Assembly (NCBI GenBank): GCA_052139695.1
Contig: JBKQWF010000048.1
Span: 1 to 31,415, forward strand
Length of the DNA stretch: 31,415 nucleotides
Direction of reading: 5' to 3'
DNA from: PLGF01 sp052139695
GTDB taxonomy: Bacteria; Verrucomicrobiota; Verrucomicrobiia; Limisphaerales; Palsa-1400
Shown here: in pieces, positions 6,758 through 14,579 of the stretch
How positions within the stretch are numbered: position 1 is the stretch's first letter
Layout of the letters: each line of letters begins with the position of its first letter
Notes under the pieces: generated by a model
The model's input: the letters and a program-made list of their open reading frames with translations, nothing else
Told to the model about the DNA's origin: nothing
Databases searched by the model: none
Made by a program: the position numbers and the translations under genes

Positions 6758-8107
6758 ATGAATTCGCTACTCCCCAAGATGAAGCAGAGCCTGCTCCCAA
6801 GAGCCTTGGCCGTTTTCTCATTGACTTGCCTTTTAGCCGGCGGGGCCCAGGCCGCTCCCAACGACTGGCTGGAGCCGGGCTTCACCCCGATCTTTGACGG
6901 CCAGACCCTCCATGGCTGGTGGGGCGCCTCCACCGAAGACCCGCGAGGATGGATGGCTCTGCCGCCCTTGGAACTAAAACACAAGCAGGACGCCAGTCTC
7001 GACGATATCCGCCAGCATTGGCGGGTGGAAAACGGCGAACTGGTCAATGACGGTTCGGGTCTTTATCTCACCACCGACAAGAACTACGGCGATATTGACC
7101 TGGTGGTGGACTACAAAACGGTGCCGCTGGCGGACAGCGGCATTTATCTCAAGGGCTGCCCGCAAGTGCAAATCTGGGACCACACCAATCCCAAGGAATT
7201 CAAGAATGGCGCCGACAAAGGCTCGGGCGGTCTGTGGAATAATTCGCCCGGCGCGCCCGGCAAAGACCCGCTTGTCCTGGCTGACAAACCGTTCGGTGAA
7301 TGGAACCATTTCCGTGTCCGGCAGCTCGGCAGCCGCACCACCGTTGTGGTCAACGATCAATTGGTCGTGGACAATGCTATTCTGGAGAATTATTTCAATC
7401 GCAAGCTGCCGATCCCGCCCGTCGGCCCCATTCAACTCCAGACTCATGGCGGCGAAATTCGCTGGCGCAACCTGGCCGTTCGCGAAATCCCAATTGACGA
7501 AGCCAACCGGCTTCTGCGCGGCACGGACCCTGAAGGCTTCGAGCCGATTTTCAACGGCAAAAATCTCGATGGCTGGGACGGCCCGCTCGATTGCTGCAAA
7601 GTCGAAGACGGCGCCATTGTGTGGCAGCGCGGCAAAGGAGGCACGCCTTACACCAAGGCCGAATATACCAACTTCATCGTTCGCCTGGAGTTTAAGCTGC
7701 CGCCCGGCGGCAACAACGGTTTGGCCATTCGCTATCCTGGCTATGGCGACACCGCCTATGTCGGCATGTGCGAATGCCAGGTCCTGGACGACAATTACGA
7801 AAAGGCCACCGGCGACAAAATCGATCCGCGGCAGGCGCACGGTTCAGCTTATGGAATGGTGCCCGCGGCCCGCGGCTATCAACGTCCCATTGGCCAATGG
7901 AATTACGAAGAAGTCACCGTCATTGGTCCAAAAATGAAAGTCGAACTAAATGGTTTTGTCATTCTCGATTGTGATCTGAGCACCGTGCATGACTTCCTGG
8001 ACAACAAATCTCATCCCGGCAAAGACCGCACCAGCGGACACTTTGGCCTGGCTGGACACGACGACCCCGTTATGTTTCGCAACCTCTCCATCAAGCGTCT
8101 CGAATGA
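6758..8107 (+). CDS. Exported protein with two DUF1080 domains
   Basis: A 449-residue exported protein with two copies of the DUF1080 / 3-keto-disaccharide hydrolase fold. The signal peptide spans about residues 1-32 (MKQSLLPRALAVF.. to AGGAQA). Domain 1 starts at FTPIFDGQTLHGWWG (about 42-56) and ends near GPIQLQTHGGEIRWRNLAVR. Domain 2 starts at GFEPIFNGKNLDGWDG (about 260-275) and ends with SGHFGLAGHDDPVMFRNLSI. Domain 2 carries PPGGNNGLAIRYPG, a variant of the usual NSGI strand. Known relatives act on 3-keto-glycosides; the domains may divide binding and catalysis. The start at 6758 has GAAGGA upstream; a second ATG at 6779 is possible. The oxidoreductase gene overlaps by four bases (ATGA), so production is coupled. 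Confidence 0.9.
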   Translation: MNSLLPKMKQSLLPRALAVFSLTCLLAGGAQAAPNDWLEPGFTPIFDGQTLHGWWGASTEDPRGWMALPPLELKHKQDASLDDIRQHWRVENGELVNDGSGLYLTTDKNYGDIDLVVDYKTVPLADSGIYLKGCPQVQIWDHTNPKEFKNGADKGSGGLWNNSPGAPGKDPLVLADKPFGEWNHFRVRQLGSRTTVVVNDQLVVDNAILENYFNRKLPIPPVGPIQLQTHGGEIRWRNLAVREIPIDEANRLLRGTDPEGFEPIFNGKNLDGWDGPLDCCKVEDGAIVWQRGKGGTPYTKAEYTNFIVRLEFKLPPGGNNGLAIRYPGYGDTAYVGMCECQVLDDNYEKATGDKIDPRQAHGSAYGMVPAARGYQRPIGQWNYEEVTVIGPKMKVELNGFVILDCDLSTVHDFLDNKSHPGKDRTSGHFGLAGHDDPVMFRNLSIKRLE

Positions 8108-9453
8108 TCTTGCCCATGAAAACTGCCATGAATCGTCGCGCCTTCCTCCGCCGTGCCTCCGTGGCGGCCGCTGGGATCTGGGCCGCGCCCGCCTTGAGGC
8201 GGACTCTGCGCGCCGCTTCTCCGAACGAAATCCTTCACCACGCCAGCATCGGCACTTCCGGCATGGCCGCGGCCGACATCGAGAGCCTGACGCGCCATCC
8301 CAAGCTTAAGCTGGTGGCGGCGGCGGACGTGGACCTTGGCCATGCGGCGGCGCTGAAAGCCAAGTTTCCCAACATCAGGATTTATCAGGACTGGCGCGAA
8401 TTGCTGGACAAGGAGAAGTCGGTCGATTCGGTCAACGTCACCGTCCCGGATCATATGCACGCCCCCATCGCGATGTCCGCCCTGCAATTGGGCAAACATG
8501 TTTATTGCCAAAAGCCGCTGACCCACGACCTCTATGAGACGCGGCGCTTGACGGATTTTGCGCGCGAACAAAAACTGGTCACGCAGATGGGCATTCAAAT
8601 CCATTCCAAAGGCGTTTACCAGCAAGCCGCCCTCATCATCAAGCAGGGTGCCATTGGCAAGGTCAAAGAGGTCCACGCCTGGAGCGATAAGAAATGGGGC
8701 GACGACAGTCCGCCTCCCGCGGGAAACGATCCGATTCCCGCCAATTTTAACTGGGACCTTTGGCTGGGCATTACGGCCGCCCGCCCGTTTATCGGCAACG
8801 GCTATTATCATCCGGCCAACTGGCGCAAACGCCTGGACTTCGGCACCGGGACATTTGGAGACATGGGCTGCCACATTTACGATCCCGTCTTTAACGCGCT
8901 CGAACTGAAAACGCCTCTTTCCGTCCAGTCCGCCGGTCCGGCGCCCAAGGGAGGAAATTGGGCCATCGACTCGATCGTCCATTACGTTTTTCTCGGGACC
9001 CCTTACACCGCTGACAAGACGATTAACATCACCTGGTATGATGGGGACGAACGCCCGCCCAAGGAAGCGCAGGCGCTGCTGGAAGGCGATAAACTGCCGG
9101 GCCAGGGGTCCCTCTTCATCGGCACAAAGGGCGCCATGCTCCTGCCGCACATCGAGTTCGCCCAGCTTTACCCGGACAAAGACTTTGCCGGCTATCAGCG
9201 GCCCCATGTGCAGGAGCAGGACCATTGGCTGCAATTCGTGGACGCCTGCCTCGGCCAGGGCAAGACTTCCGCGGGCTTCGATTATTCCGGTCCTTTGACC
9301 GAAGCCGTTCTTTTGGGCAGCATCGCTTGCCGCTTTCCGCGGAAGACTCTCGGTTGGGACGCGGAAGCACTCAAGTTCGGCGACTCCGCGGACGCGAACC
9401 ATTACCTGCGCCGCACGTACCGCGACGGATGGAGCGTCCAAGGGATGGGATGA
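8104..9453 (+). CDS. Tat-exported Gfo/Idh/MocA-family oxidoreductase
   Basis: A 449-residue NAD(P)-type sugar oxidoreductase. The twin-arginine signal is NRRAFLRRASVAAAGIWAAP (about 9-28), so it is exported folded with its cofactor. The Rossmann part contains ASIGTSGMAA (GxGxxG replaced by GTSGMA) and VAAADVD. The family EKP motif appears as CQKP near residue 140, after PDHMHAPIAMSALQLGKHVY. The C-terminal block GTGTFGDMGCHIYDP holds the conserved Asp and His used in sugar binding and catalysis. Length matches exported planctomycetal and verrucomicrobial members. The gene overlaps the double-DUF1080 gene by four bases. Inferred role: oxidation or reduction at C3 of a sugar, paired with DUF1080-mediated cleavage. 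The first ATG (8104) is used; ATG 8116 would also give a complete Tat signal. Confidence 0.92.
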   Translation: MILPMKTAMNRRAFLRRASVAAAGIWAAPALRRTLRAASPNEILHHASIGTSGMAAADIESLTRHPKLKLVAAADVDLGHAAALKAKFPNIRIYQDWRELLDKEKSVDSVNVTVPDHMHAPIAMSALQLGKHVYCQKPLTHDLYETRRLTDFAREQKLVTQMGIQIHSKGVYQQAALIIKQGAIGKVKEVHAWSDKKWGDDSPPPAGNDPIPANFNWDLWLGITAARPFIGNGYYHPANWRKRLDFGTGTFGDMGCHIYDPVFNALELKTPLSVQSAGPAPKGGNWAIDSIVHYVFLGTPYTADKTINITWYDGDERPPKEAQALLEGDKLPGQGSLFIGTKGAMLLPHIEFAQLYPDKDFAGYQRPHVQEQDHWLQFVDACLGQGKTSAGFDYSGPLTEAVLLGSIACRFPRKTLGWDAEALKFGDSADANHYLRRTYRDGWSVQGMG

Positions 9454-9480
9454 GCCGATGCGTTCGCAAAGAGATTCTGG

Positions 9481-10632
9481 CTATCCCTCGATCAGAATTG
9501 GCTCCTGGATTCCGCTCAGGGCGGCAAAGTTCCTGAGCTTGGCCAGCAAGACTGGAGTTACCTTCACTCCTGCCATGACGATCTTCGTGCCCTCGCGGGT
9601 GAGCACGTCGGACAGCAGCACCTGGCCAACGGACAAATCCTTGAACAGAATGGGCTGGCCCCCGACGCCCTCTTTGGACGTCACCGGAACAAAGACGTCG
9701 AAAGCCGCCGCGACGAACTTGAGGACGTCGGGATCGTAACGGCCCGGACATTGTTCCATTTCAACGATGGCCTTGGCCTTATTCGCTTCGTCGGTCTCGG
9801 TAAACATCAAGTCGGAGAGGACGCGCAGAATCCGCGAGCCAATGGGAATGCTCTCGCCGGCCACTTCATCCGCCGGAAAGCCGGAGCCGTCAAAGTTCTT
9901 GGCCTGATAGCGCACGATGTTGGCAACCCCCTCCAGGCGGGGGATGTTGGAAAGGAGATGGAAGCCGATTTCCGGCACGCGGGCGAGCAAGTCATTTTCC
10001 CTTTCGGACAAATCCTGATTGGCGCGGTCCTTTCGCAGCACATCCGCCGGAACGGTGACGAACCCGATTTGGGAGAGGGTGGCGGCCATTTCCAATTCCC
10101 AGGGCCGTGAAATGTTGAAAGCCCGGGCGCAGGCGCCCATGTAATCGCGCAATCGCTGCGCGCGGCTGAACGCTTGCGGGTCGAGCATGGAGAGAATGTC
10201 GGTGAGCATTTTCACGCTGCCGTGCAGGGTTTTTTCCAGCAACTCGCGTTCGGCGGTGATCAGTCCGTATTGCTTGAGACCCGCCTTGAGCATTTCCGCC
10301 AGGACTTCCGGTTCGCACGGCTTGGTCATGAATCGGAAGATATGGCCCCGATTGATCGCGTCCACGGCGGTTTTTTGATCGGCATTGCCCGTCAGCATCA
10401 TGCGGACGGTGTCCGGTGTCCTGGCCTCGACTTTAGCAAGGAACTCCAGCCCATTCATGCCGGGCATCCGCATGTCGGACACGATGACCGCGTAAGGCCC
10501 CCGGTCCTGGATCATGGCCAGCACCTGCTCGCCGCCCAGGGCAATATCCAGCGGATAGTCGTTGCGCAATTTGCGCTGAAGACCGCTCAAAACGTTGGGT
10601 TCGTCGTCAACAAAAAGAATTTTCGTGTTCAT
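9481..10632 (-). CDS. Receiver domain fused to a degenerate HD-GYP-like domain
   Basis: A 383-residue cytoplasmic response regulator. The receiver (1-120) is intact: acidic D9/D10, phospho-acceptor D53 in VSDMRMPG, T81 and K104. The C-terminal part aligns by eye with HD-GYP domains, which hydrolyse cyclic di-GMP, but the metal ligands are gone. The usual LHDIG reads LSQIG (186-190), the HPEIG histidine is V (RVPEIG, 218-223), and RYHHExxDGSGYP reads RYQAKNFDGSGFP (241-253). The expected HSxRV histidine and RVAD-type aspartate are also absent. It is therefore probably not a phosphodiesterase and may be a binding or scaffold protein. A further domain of about 80 residues follows (LFKDLSVGQVLLSDVLT). 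It is the last gene of a three-gene operon, overlapping the HDOD gene by four bases; 27 bases separate its end from the convergent oxidoreductase gene. Confidence 0.88.
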   Translation of the reverse strand: MNTKILFVDDEPNVLSGLQRKLRNDYPLDIALGGEQVLAMIQDRGPYAVIVSDMRMPGMNGLEFLAKVEARTPDTVRMMLTGNADQKTAVDAINRGHIFRFMTKPCEPEVLAEMLKAGLKQYGLITAERELLEKTLHGSVKMLTDILSMLDPQAFSRAQRLRDYMGACARAFNISRPWELEMAATLSQIGFVTVPADVLRKDRANQDLSERENDLLARVPEIGFHLLSNIPRLEGVANIVRYQAKNFDGSGFPADEVAGESIPIGSRILRVLSDLMFTETDEANKAKAIVEMEQCPGRYDPDVLKFVAAAFDVFVPVTSKEGVGGQPILFKDLSVGQVLLSDVLTREGTKIVMAGVKVTPVLLAKLRNFAALSGIQEPILIEG

Positions 10633-11849
10633 GCGCAGGTCAATGCCTCCTTGGTTTCAGTGTGCCGGCCCGTTTGGCGCCACTCGCTGACGCGGTGCGT
10701 CAGGCCAAGCGCGGCGAGGTACGGATCATCCAGCTCATTCTCTGCCACCGGGAGGAAAGCGGCGGCATCCTCATGCTCAAAGACGTTGGCCGCGTGGACC
10801 GCCGTGAGCGCGCAAAAGGCTGGATGGGCGGTTTGGCGCGGCGAATGGTGGAAGGCGATGGCTTCCACCACCGGGACGGGCAATCCCCACAAGCGCAGCA
10901 GATAGCTGCCCACGCTGGCGTGGTTTACACCAAAGATTTCTTGTTCAGCGGCGCAATGCGAGAACCCTTCCGCGGCCACCAACCGCGTCACCCGTTCGTA
11001 ATCCTTGGGATAATTGGCGGCCATGAGCAGCTTGCCGATGTCATGCAACATCCCCCCGACAAAACATTCGTTGACGATTTTTTGGGTGGAATCTTCCAGC
11101 CTGGCGATCTGCCCGGCGCGCCCCGCGGTGCTGAGGCTGTGGTGCATCAGGGCATCCAAATTGAATCCGCAACTCTTCAGGTCCTCAAATTGGGAAAAGG
11201 TATGAATGGCCAGCACGAGCGACTTGATGGTATCGATGCCCAAATAGATCGCGGCTTCGGAAGGGCTGCTCACGGAGTGGGAAAGTCCGAAAAATGCTGA
11301 GTTGACCAGCTTCAGAAACTGCGCGGTCATGGCTATGTCCTGGCTGACGATCTCCGCGATGTGCTCGATGGTCGTGGACGGGTCATTCAACTGCTCCACA
11401 ATTCGCACATAGACCGAGGGCAAGCTGGGCAATCGCCCCATTTGTGCGACCAATTGTTTGAGTCTTTCGTTCTCCGCCGCGTTTCCCAGGGCGGACACCC
11501 GCTGGACGGTGGCCTTGATGGTTTGGGAATCGCAGGGTTTGGAGAGGTATTGGTGGGTAGAGTTGACGCACTTGAGAATGAGCTCCTTGTCCGTATGGCC
11601 GGATAACACAATGCGAATGGTCCTGGGATAGAGGCGCATGACTTCGTCGAGCAATTCCGCGCCATTCATGCCGGGCATCCGCATGTCGGTCATCAGCACG
11701 TCAAAGGGCGCCCGCGCCATCGCCTCCAGGGCCTGCGCGCCGCCGGTCACAAACTCCATGTCCCATTCTTCGCACATGCCATGCAGCATTCGTTGCAACG
11801 CCTGCAAGACGAAGGGTTCGTCATCCACAAAAAGTATTCGCTTTTTCAT
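10629..11849 (-). CDS. Receiver-HDOD response regulator
   Basis: A 406-residue cytoplasmic protein. The receiver (about 1-125) is complete, with D10/E11, phospho-acceptor D55 in LMTDMRMPG, S83 and K104 (LSKPCD). A linker with NERLKQLVAQMGRLPSLP leads into an HDOD domain (about 140-345), marked by LPSVYVRIVEQLNDPSTT, FLKLVNSAFFGLS, SSPSEAAIYLGIDTIKSLVL and GGMLHDIGKLLMA. HDOD domains are non-enzymatic relatives of HD phosphohydrolases used as signalling modules. The tail (350-406) is not recognised. It is the middle gene of the operon: its start overlaps the kinase stop (11846-11849), and its stop overlaps the next gene's start (10629-10632). It is likely a phosphorylation target of that kinase. 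Confidence 0.93.
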   Translation of the reverse strand: MKKRILFVDDEPFVLQALQRMLHGMCEEWDMEFVTGGAQALEAMARAPFDVLMTDMRMPGMNGAELLDEVMRLYPRTIRIVLSGHTDKELILKCVNSTHQYLSKPCDSQTIKATVQRVSALGNAAENERLKQLVAQMGRLPSLPSVYVRIVEQLNDPSTTIEHIAEIVSQDIAMTAQFLKLVNSAFFGLSHSVSSPSEAAIYLGIDTIKSLVLAIHTFSQFEDLKSCGFNLDALMHHSLSTAGRAGQIARLEDSTQKIVNECFVGGMLHDIGKLLMAANYPKDYERVTRLVAAEGFSHCAAEQEIFGVNHASVGSYLLRLWGLPVPVVEAIAFHHSPRQTAHPAFCALTAVHAANVFEHEDAAAFLPVAENELDDPYLAALGLTHRVSEWRQTGRHTETKEALTCA

Positions 11850-13717
11850 GTCTTCTTTCCAATCACGGTGCTGCTGTTCATCGGCAGACGAATGATAAAG
11901 GTCGTCCCGCGGCCCATTTCGCTCTCAAAGGTGAGGAAGCCGCCATGCTGGTCCACAATGACCGAACGCGCGATGGCCAGTCCCTGGCCGGTCCCCTTGC
12001 CCACCTCTTTGGTGGTAAAAAACGGGTCGAAAATTCGATGGCGAATGGACTCCGGAATGCCGGTGCCAGTGTCTGAAATCCTTATCTCCACCCAGGAGCC
12101 CTCCCGCCGCGTGCTGATTTTGATCACTCCCCTGGTTCCGGGCGCTTTCCTGACCACATCGCCAATCGCGTGAGCCGCGTTGACAATCAGGTTGAGGATA
12201 ACCTGGTTGAACTCGGAAGGGAGACACAAGACCTTGGGTAATTCGGGTGCGAGGTCCGTCGCCATCTCCGCAACGTATTTCCATTCATTGCGCGCCACAG
12301 TGATCGTCGCTTCAATGGCGTGATTCAAATCAACCGCGTCCATTTCCCTGGCACTGGGGTGTGAAAACTCCTTCATGGCGCGCACAATTTTGGTGACATG
12401 GGCGACTCCCTCCAGGGATTGTTGCACAGCCAGCGGAATTTCTTTGTGCAAATAATCGAGGTCCGCTTTGCGCACGGATGATTCCACCGCCGACAAGCCC
12501 TCGGCAGTGACCGTGTTGGATTCCACCGCCGAGGCTAATTTCCGGCAATCCTGGAACAAGCCGCCCAGGGCTGCAAACGATTCCTCAATGAAATGGAGGT
12601 TGTCCCCAACGTACTGGATGGGCGTGTTGATTTCGTGCGCGATCCCGGCGGCGAGCTGACCGACCGCCTCGAGCTTTTGCGCCTGGCGCAATTGGGCCTC
12701 AATCAGGTTGCGGTCGTTCTGCGCCTTTTTCTGCGCGGTGATGTCCACGGCGAAGCCTTGATAATGCAGCAAGGAGCCATCAGCTTTGGCCAGCCGGCAG
12801 GCCGTCAGACTGACCCATTTCCTTGACCCGCCCTTGCATTTTATTTCCAACTCAAAGTCGGATACCAGTCTCTCGTCGCGCAATCTTCTTTTAAATTCGG
12901 CGCGGCGGTTGGGGTCCACATACAACTGGTTCTGAAGGTCGGTCAATTGCTCGATCAGTTCCTTGGGCGAGGCATAACCGCAGATCGAAGCCATGGCGGG
13001 ATTGGCGGCAAGGAAAACACCTTCTTCGGTGGTTTGAAAGATGCCTTCCGGAGAATTCTCGAAAATATTCTTCAGTTTTTCCTGCTCCTGGACCATTTGC
13101 GCCGTGCGGGTCGTGACCATCTCCTCCAGCCCCGCCATTCGGTTCTTCGATTCCTGCAGCAGATGCCACTTCCTCGAGAGGCTGTTGGCCAGTTGGAAGA
13201 CTTCCACGCTGTCAAACGGCTTCTTCAGAATCAAGAGACGGTCGGAGCGGCCCAGCTTCTTCAGCATTTCATCCCAGGAAAAATCCGCGTAAGCGGTACA
13301 CATGACGACCTGAAGATCCGGATCCGCCTCCCAAATTCTCGCGGTCGTTTCGACACCGTCCCAGCCGGGCGGCATGCGGACATCCATAAACGCCATCACA
13401 TAGCGCGCGTCTTGTTCCACGGCTCTCTTGACCAGAGCAAGGGCATCCTGGCCCTGGTAGGCTGAATCCAGTTGAAAACAGTGGGTGGAACAGGAATCAT
13501 CTCCCAATTCATCTCCAAACAACTCCGATGCTGTTGCCTCAAACTGGCTGGGCGATTTCGGGCGCGGGATCAGGATCTTGCGGAAGTCGTCGTGGATGGC
13601 ATGATTGTCGTCCACGATCAGCAGGCGATGGCATTTTTCCGCAAGCAGGTTCATCGCGATCGCGCCCCCCGCCTGGTCTGCCTCAATTAGTCCTGGCCTG
13701 ATGTCACTGGGTGCCAT
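11846..13717 (-). CDS. Soluble receiver-PAS-histidine kinase
   Basis: A 623-residue protein with no membrane segment. An N-terminal receiver (about 30-180) has acidic D36/D37, phospho-acceptor D112 in FMDVRMPPGWDG and a lysine in LKKPFDS. It carries an extra loop of about 35 residues (50-86, PRPKSPSQF to CFQLDSA) after the first helix. A coiled coil (about 188-218) leads to a PAS domain with PAC (about 215-335; IFENSPEGIFQTTEEGVFLA). The kinase core has H361 in GIAHEINTPIQYV, N-box NQVILNLIVNAAHAI, G1 DTGTGIP, FDPFFTTK and the G2 box GTGQGLAIA. All catalytic motifs are intact. Placing the receiver first suggests it takes phosphoryl input from another kinase or tunes this one. It is first in the operon. 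ATG 13654 (MNLLAEKCHRLLIVDDN) is an alternative start 21 codons in. Confidence 0.92.
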   Translation of the reverse strand: MAPSDIRPGLIEADQAGGAIAMNLLAEKCHRLLIVDDNHAIHDDFRKILIPRPKSPSQFEATASELFGDELGDDSCSTHCFQLDSAYQGQDALALVKRAVEQDARYVMAFMDVRMPPGWDGVETTARIWEADPDLQVVMCTAYADFSWDEMLKKLGRSDRLLILKKPFDSVEVFQLANSLSRKWHLLQESKNRMAGLEEMVTTRTAQMVQEQEKLKNIFENSPEGIFQTTEEGVFLAANPAMASICGYASPKELIEQLTDLQNQLYVDPNRRAEFKRRLRDERLVSDFELEIKCKGGSRKWVSLTACRLAKADGSLLHYQGFAVDITAQKKAQNDRNLIEAQLRQAQKLEAVGQLAAGIAHEINTPIQYVGDNLHFIEESFAALGGLFQDCRKLASAVESNTVTAEGLSAVESSVRKADLDYLHKEIPLAVQQSLEGVAHVTKIVRAMKEFSHPSAREMDAVDLNHAIEATITVARNEWKYVAEMATDLAPELPKVLCLPSEFNQVILNLIVNAAHAIGDVVRKAPGTRGVIKISTRREGSWVEIRISDTGTGIPESIRHRIFDPFFTTKEVGKGTGQGLAIARSVIVDQHGGFLTFESEMGRGTTFIIRLPMNSSTVIGKKT

Positions 13718-13976
13718 TCTGCCGTGTTCCGTCTATGCTCAGTCATTTTCATGTCGCTACCATGGCATCGACGGTTTGGAGACAGGCTTTAAAGGAAAGA
13801 TCGGCTCTGATTTGCCGTGCCACGGGACAGAACACGTTCTGCTAAGCAATTCACAAGAAAGGGTGTGCGGCTGCGTCATGATTACAAAGGGAACGGCGCT
13901 TTGTAAGTGACTTTTCTGGCGGGTCTTGGTAATTCTGTTGTGCGGTCGGGCAATTTATCCCCCGCCGCGTGACCTT
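13718..13976. promoter_or_regulatory. Divergent intergenic region with a 14-bp palindrome
   Basis: This stretch lies between the leftward signalling operon and the rightward NfeD-flotillin operon, so it should hold both promoters, but no convincing -35/-10 pair was found. The one clear site is CAGAAC-AC-GTTCTG at 13828-13841 (six-bp arms), a plausible dimeric-regulator operator. Its half-sites face opposite to the TGTTC-N4-GAACA motif reported for verrucomicrobial LexA, so it is not claimed as a LexA box. Confidence 0.35.
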
Positions 13977-14537
13977 ATGGAAGAGTACGTATATTTAGGC
14001 TGTTTTCTCCTGGGCCTCTGCTTTACCCTCGCCAGCGTATTCTTTGGCCATCATCTCGGAGGCCACGACGCGCATTTCGATCTGGGCACCGGCGGCCATG
14101 CCGAAGCGGGTTACGAAAATTCCGGCATGCCGGGCATCTCGACTTTCAGTCCGACGACCGTCTGCTGCTTCATCACGGCCTTTGGAGGGTTTGGGTTGAT
14201 TTTTTCCCGTATTCCAGCGACGAACAATGTCTGGGTCAGCACGCCTTTGTCCCTCTTCGGCGGATTATTGGTGGCCACCTCGGTGCTCTTTCTTTTCAGC
14301 GCGATGTTCCATAAAACTCAAAGTTCCAGCGAGGGACGCGTTGGCTCCCTGGTGGGACACACGGCGACGGTCATCACGCCTATTCCGGCTTCTGGAGTGG
14401 GAGAGATTGCCTACGTGCAGGGAGGCAGCCGTTATACCGCGCCGGCGCGCGAACAGAATGGGATTTCGGTGGCCAATGGCCAGACAGTCAGGATCACGCG
14501 CATCGCCGAATCGCAGTTTTTTGTCGCAAGGCTCTGA
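13977..14537 (+). CDS. NfeD-like integral membrane protein
   Basis: A 186-residue protein with three membrane segments (about 4-25 YVYLGCFLLGLCFTLASVFF, 60-82 TTVCCFITAFGGFGLIFS, 92-117 STPLSLFGGLLVATSVLFLF) and a soluble C-terminal beta-barrel of about 70 residues (GRVGSLVGHTATVITPIPAS onward), the OB-fold of NfeD proteins. A histidine/glycine-rich loop (GHHLGGHDAHFDLGTGGHAE) follows the first helix. NfeD partners are nearly always next to SPFH proteins, and here flotillin follows 42 bases later, which strengthens the call. There is no ClpP-like protease domain, so this is the short membrane class. ATG 13977 is chosen because the first membrane segment begins there; an upstream TTG at 13926 would add an unlikely 17-residue tail. 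Confidence 0.85.
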   Translation: MEEYVYLGCFLLGLCFTLASVFFGHHLGGHDAHFDLGTGGHAEAGYENSGMPGISTFSPTTVCCFITAFGGFGLIFSRIPATNNVWVSTPLSLFGGLLVATSVLFLFSAMFHKTQSSSEGRVGSLVGHTATVITPIPASGVGEIAYVQGGSRYTAPAREQNGISVANGQTVRITRIAESQFFVARL

Positions 14538-14579
14538 GCCGCCCAGTTCGTCCCCAAACCAGCAACCAAAGGAATCCCA

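Noticed and set aside
13828..13841. LexA/SOS box
   Set aside because: The half-sites read GAAC..GTTC, the reverse of the TGTTC-N4-GAACA motif known for verrucomicrobial LexA, and no SOS gene is adjacent.
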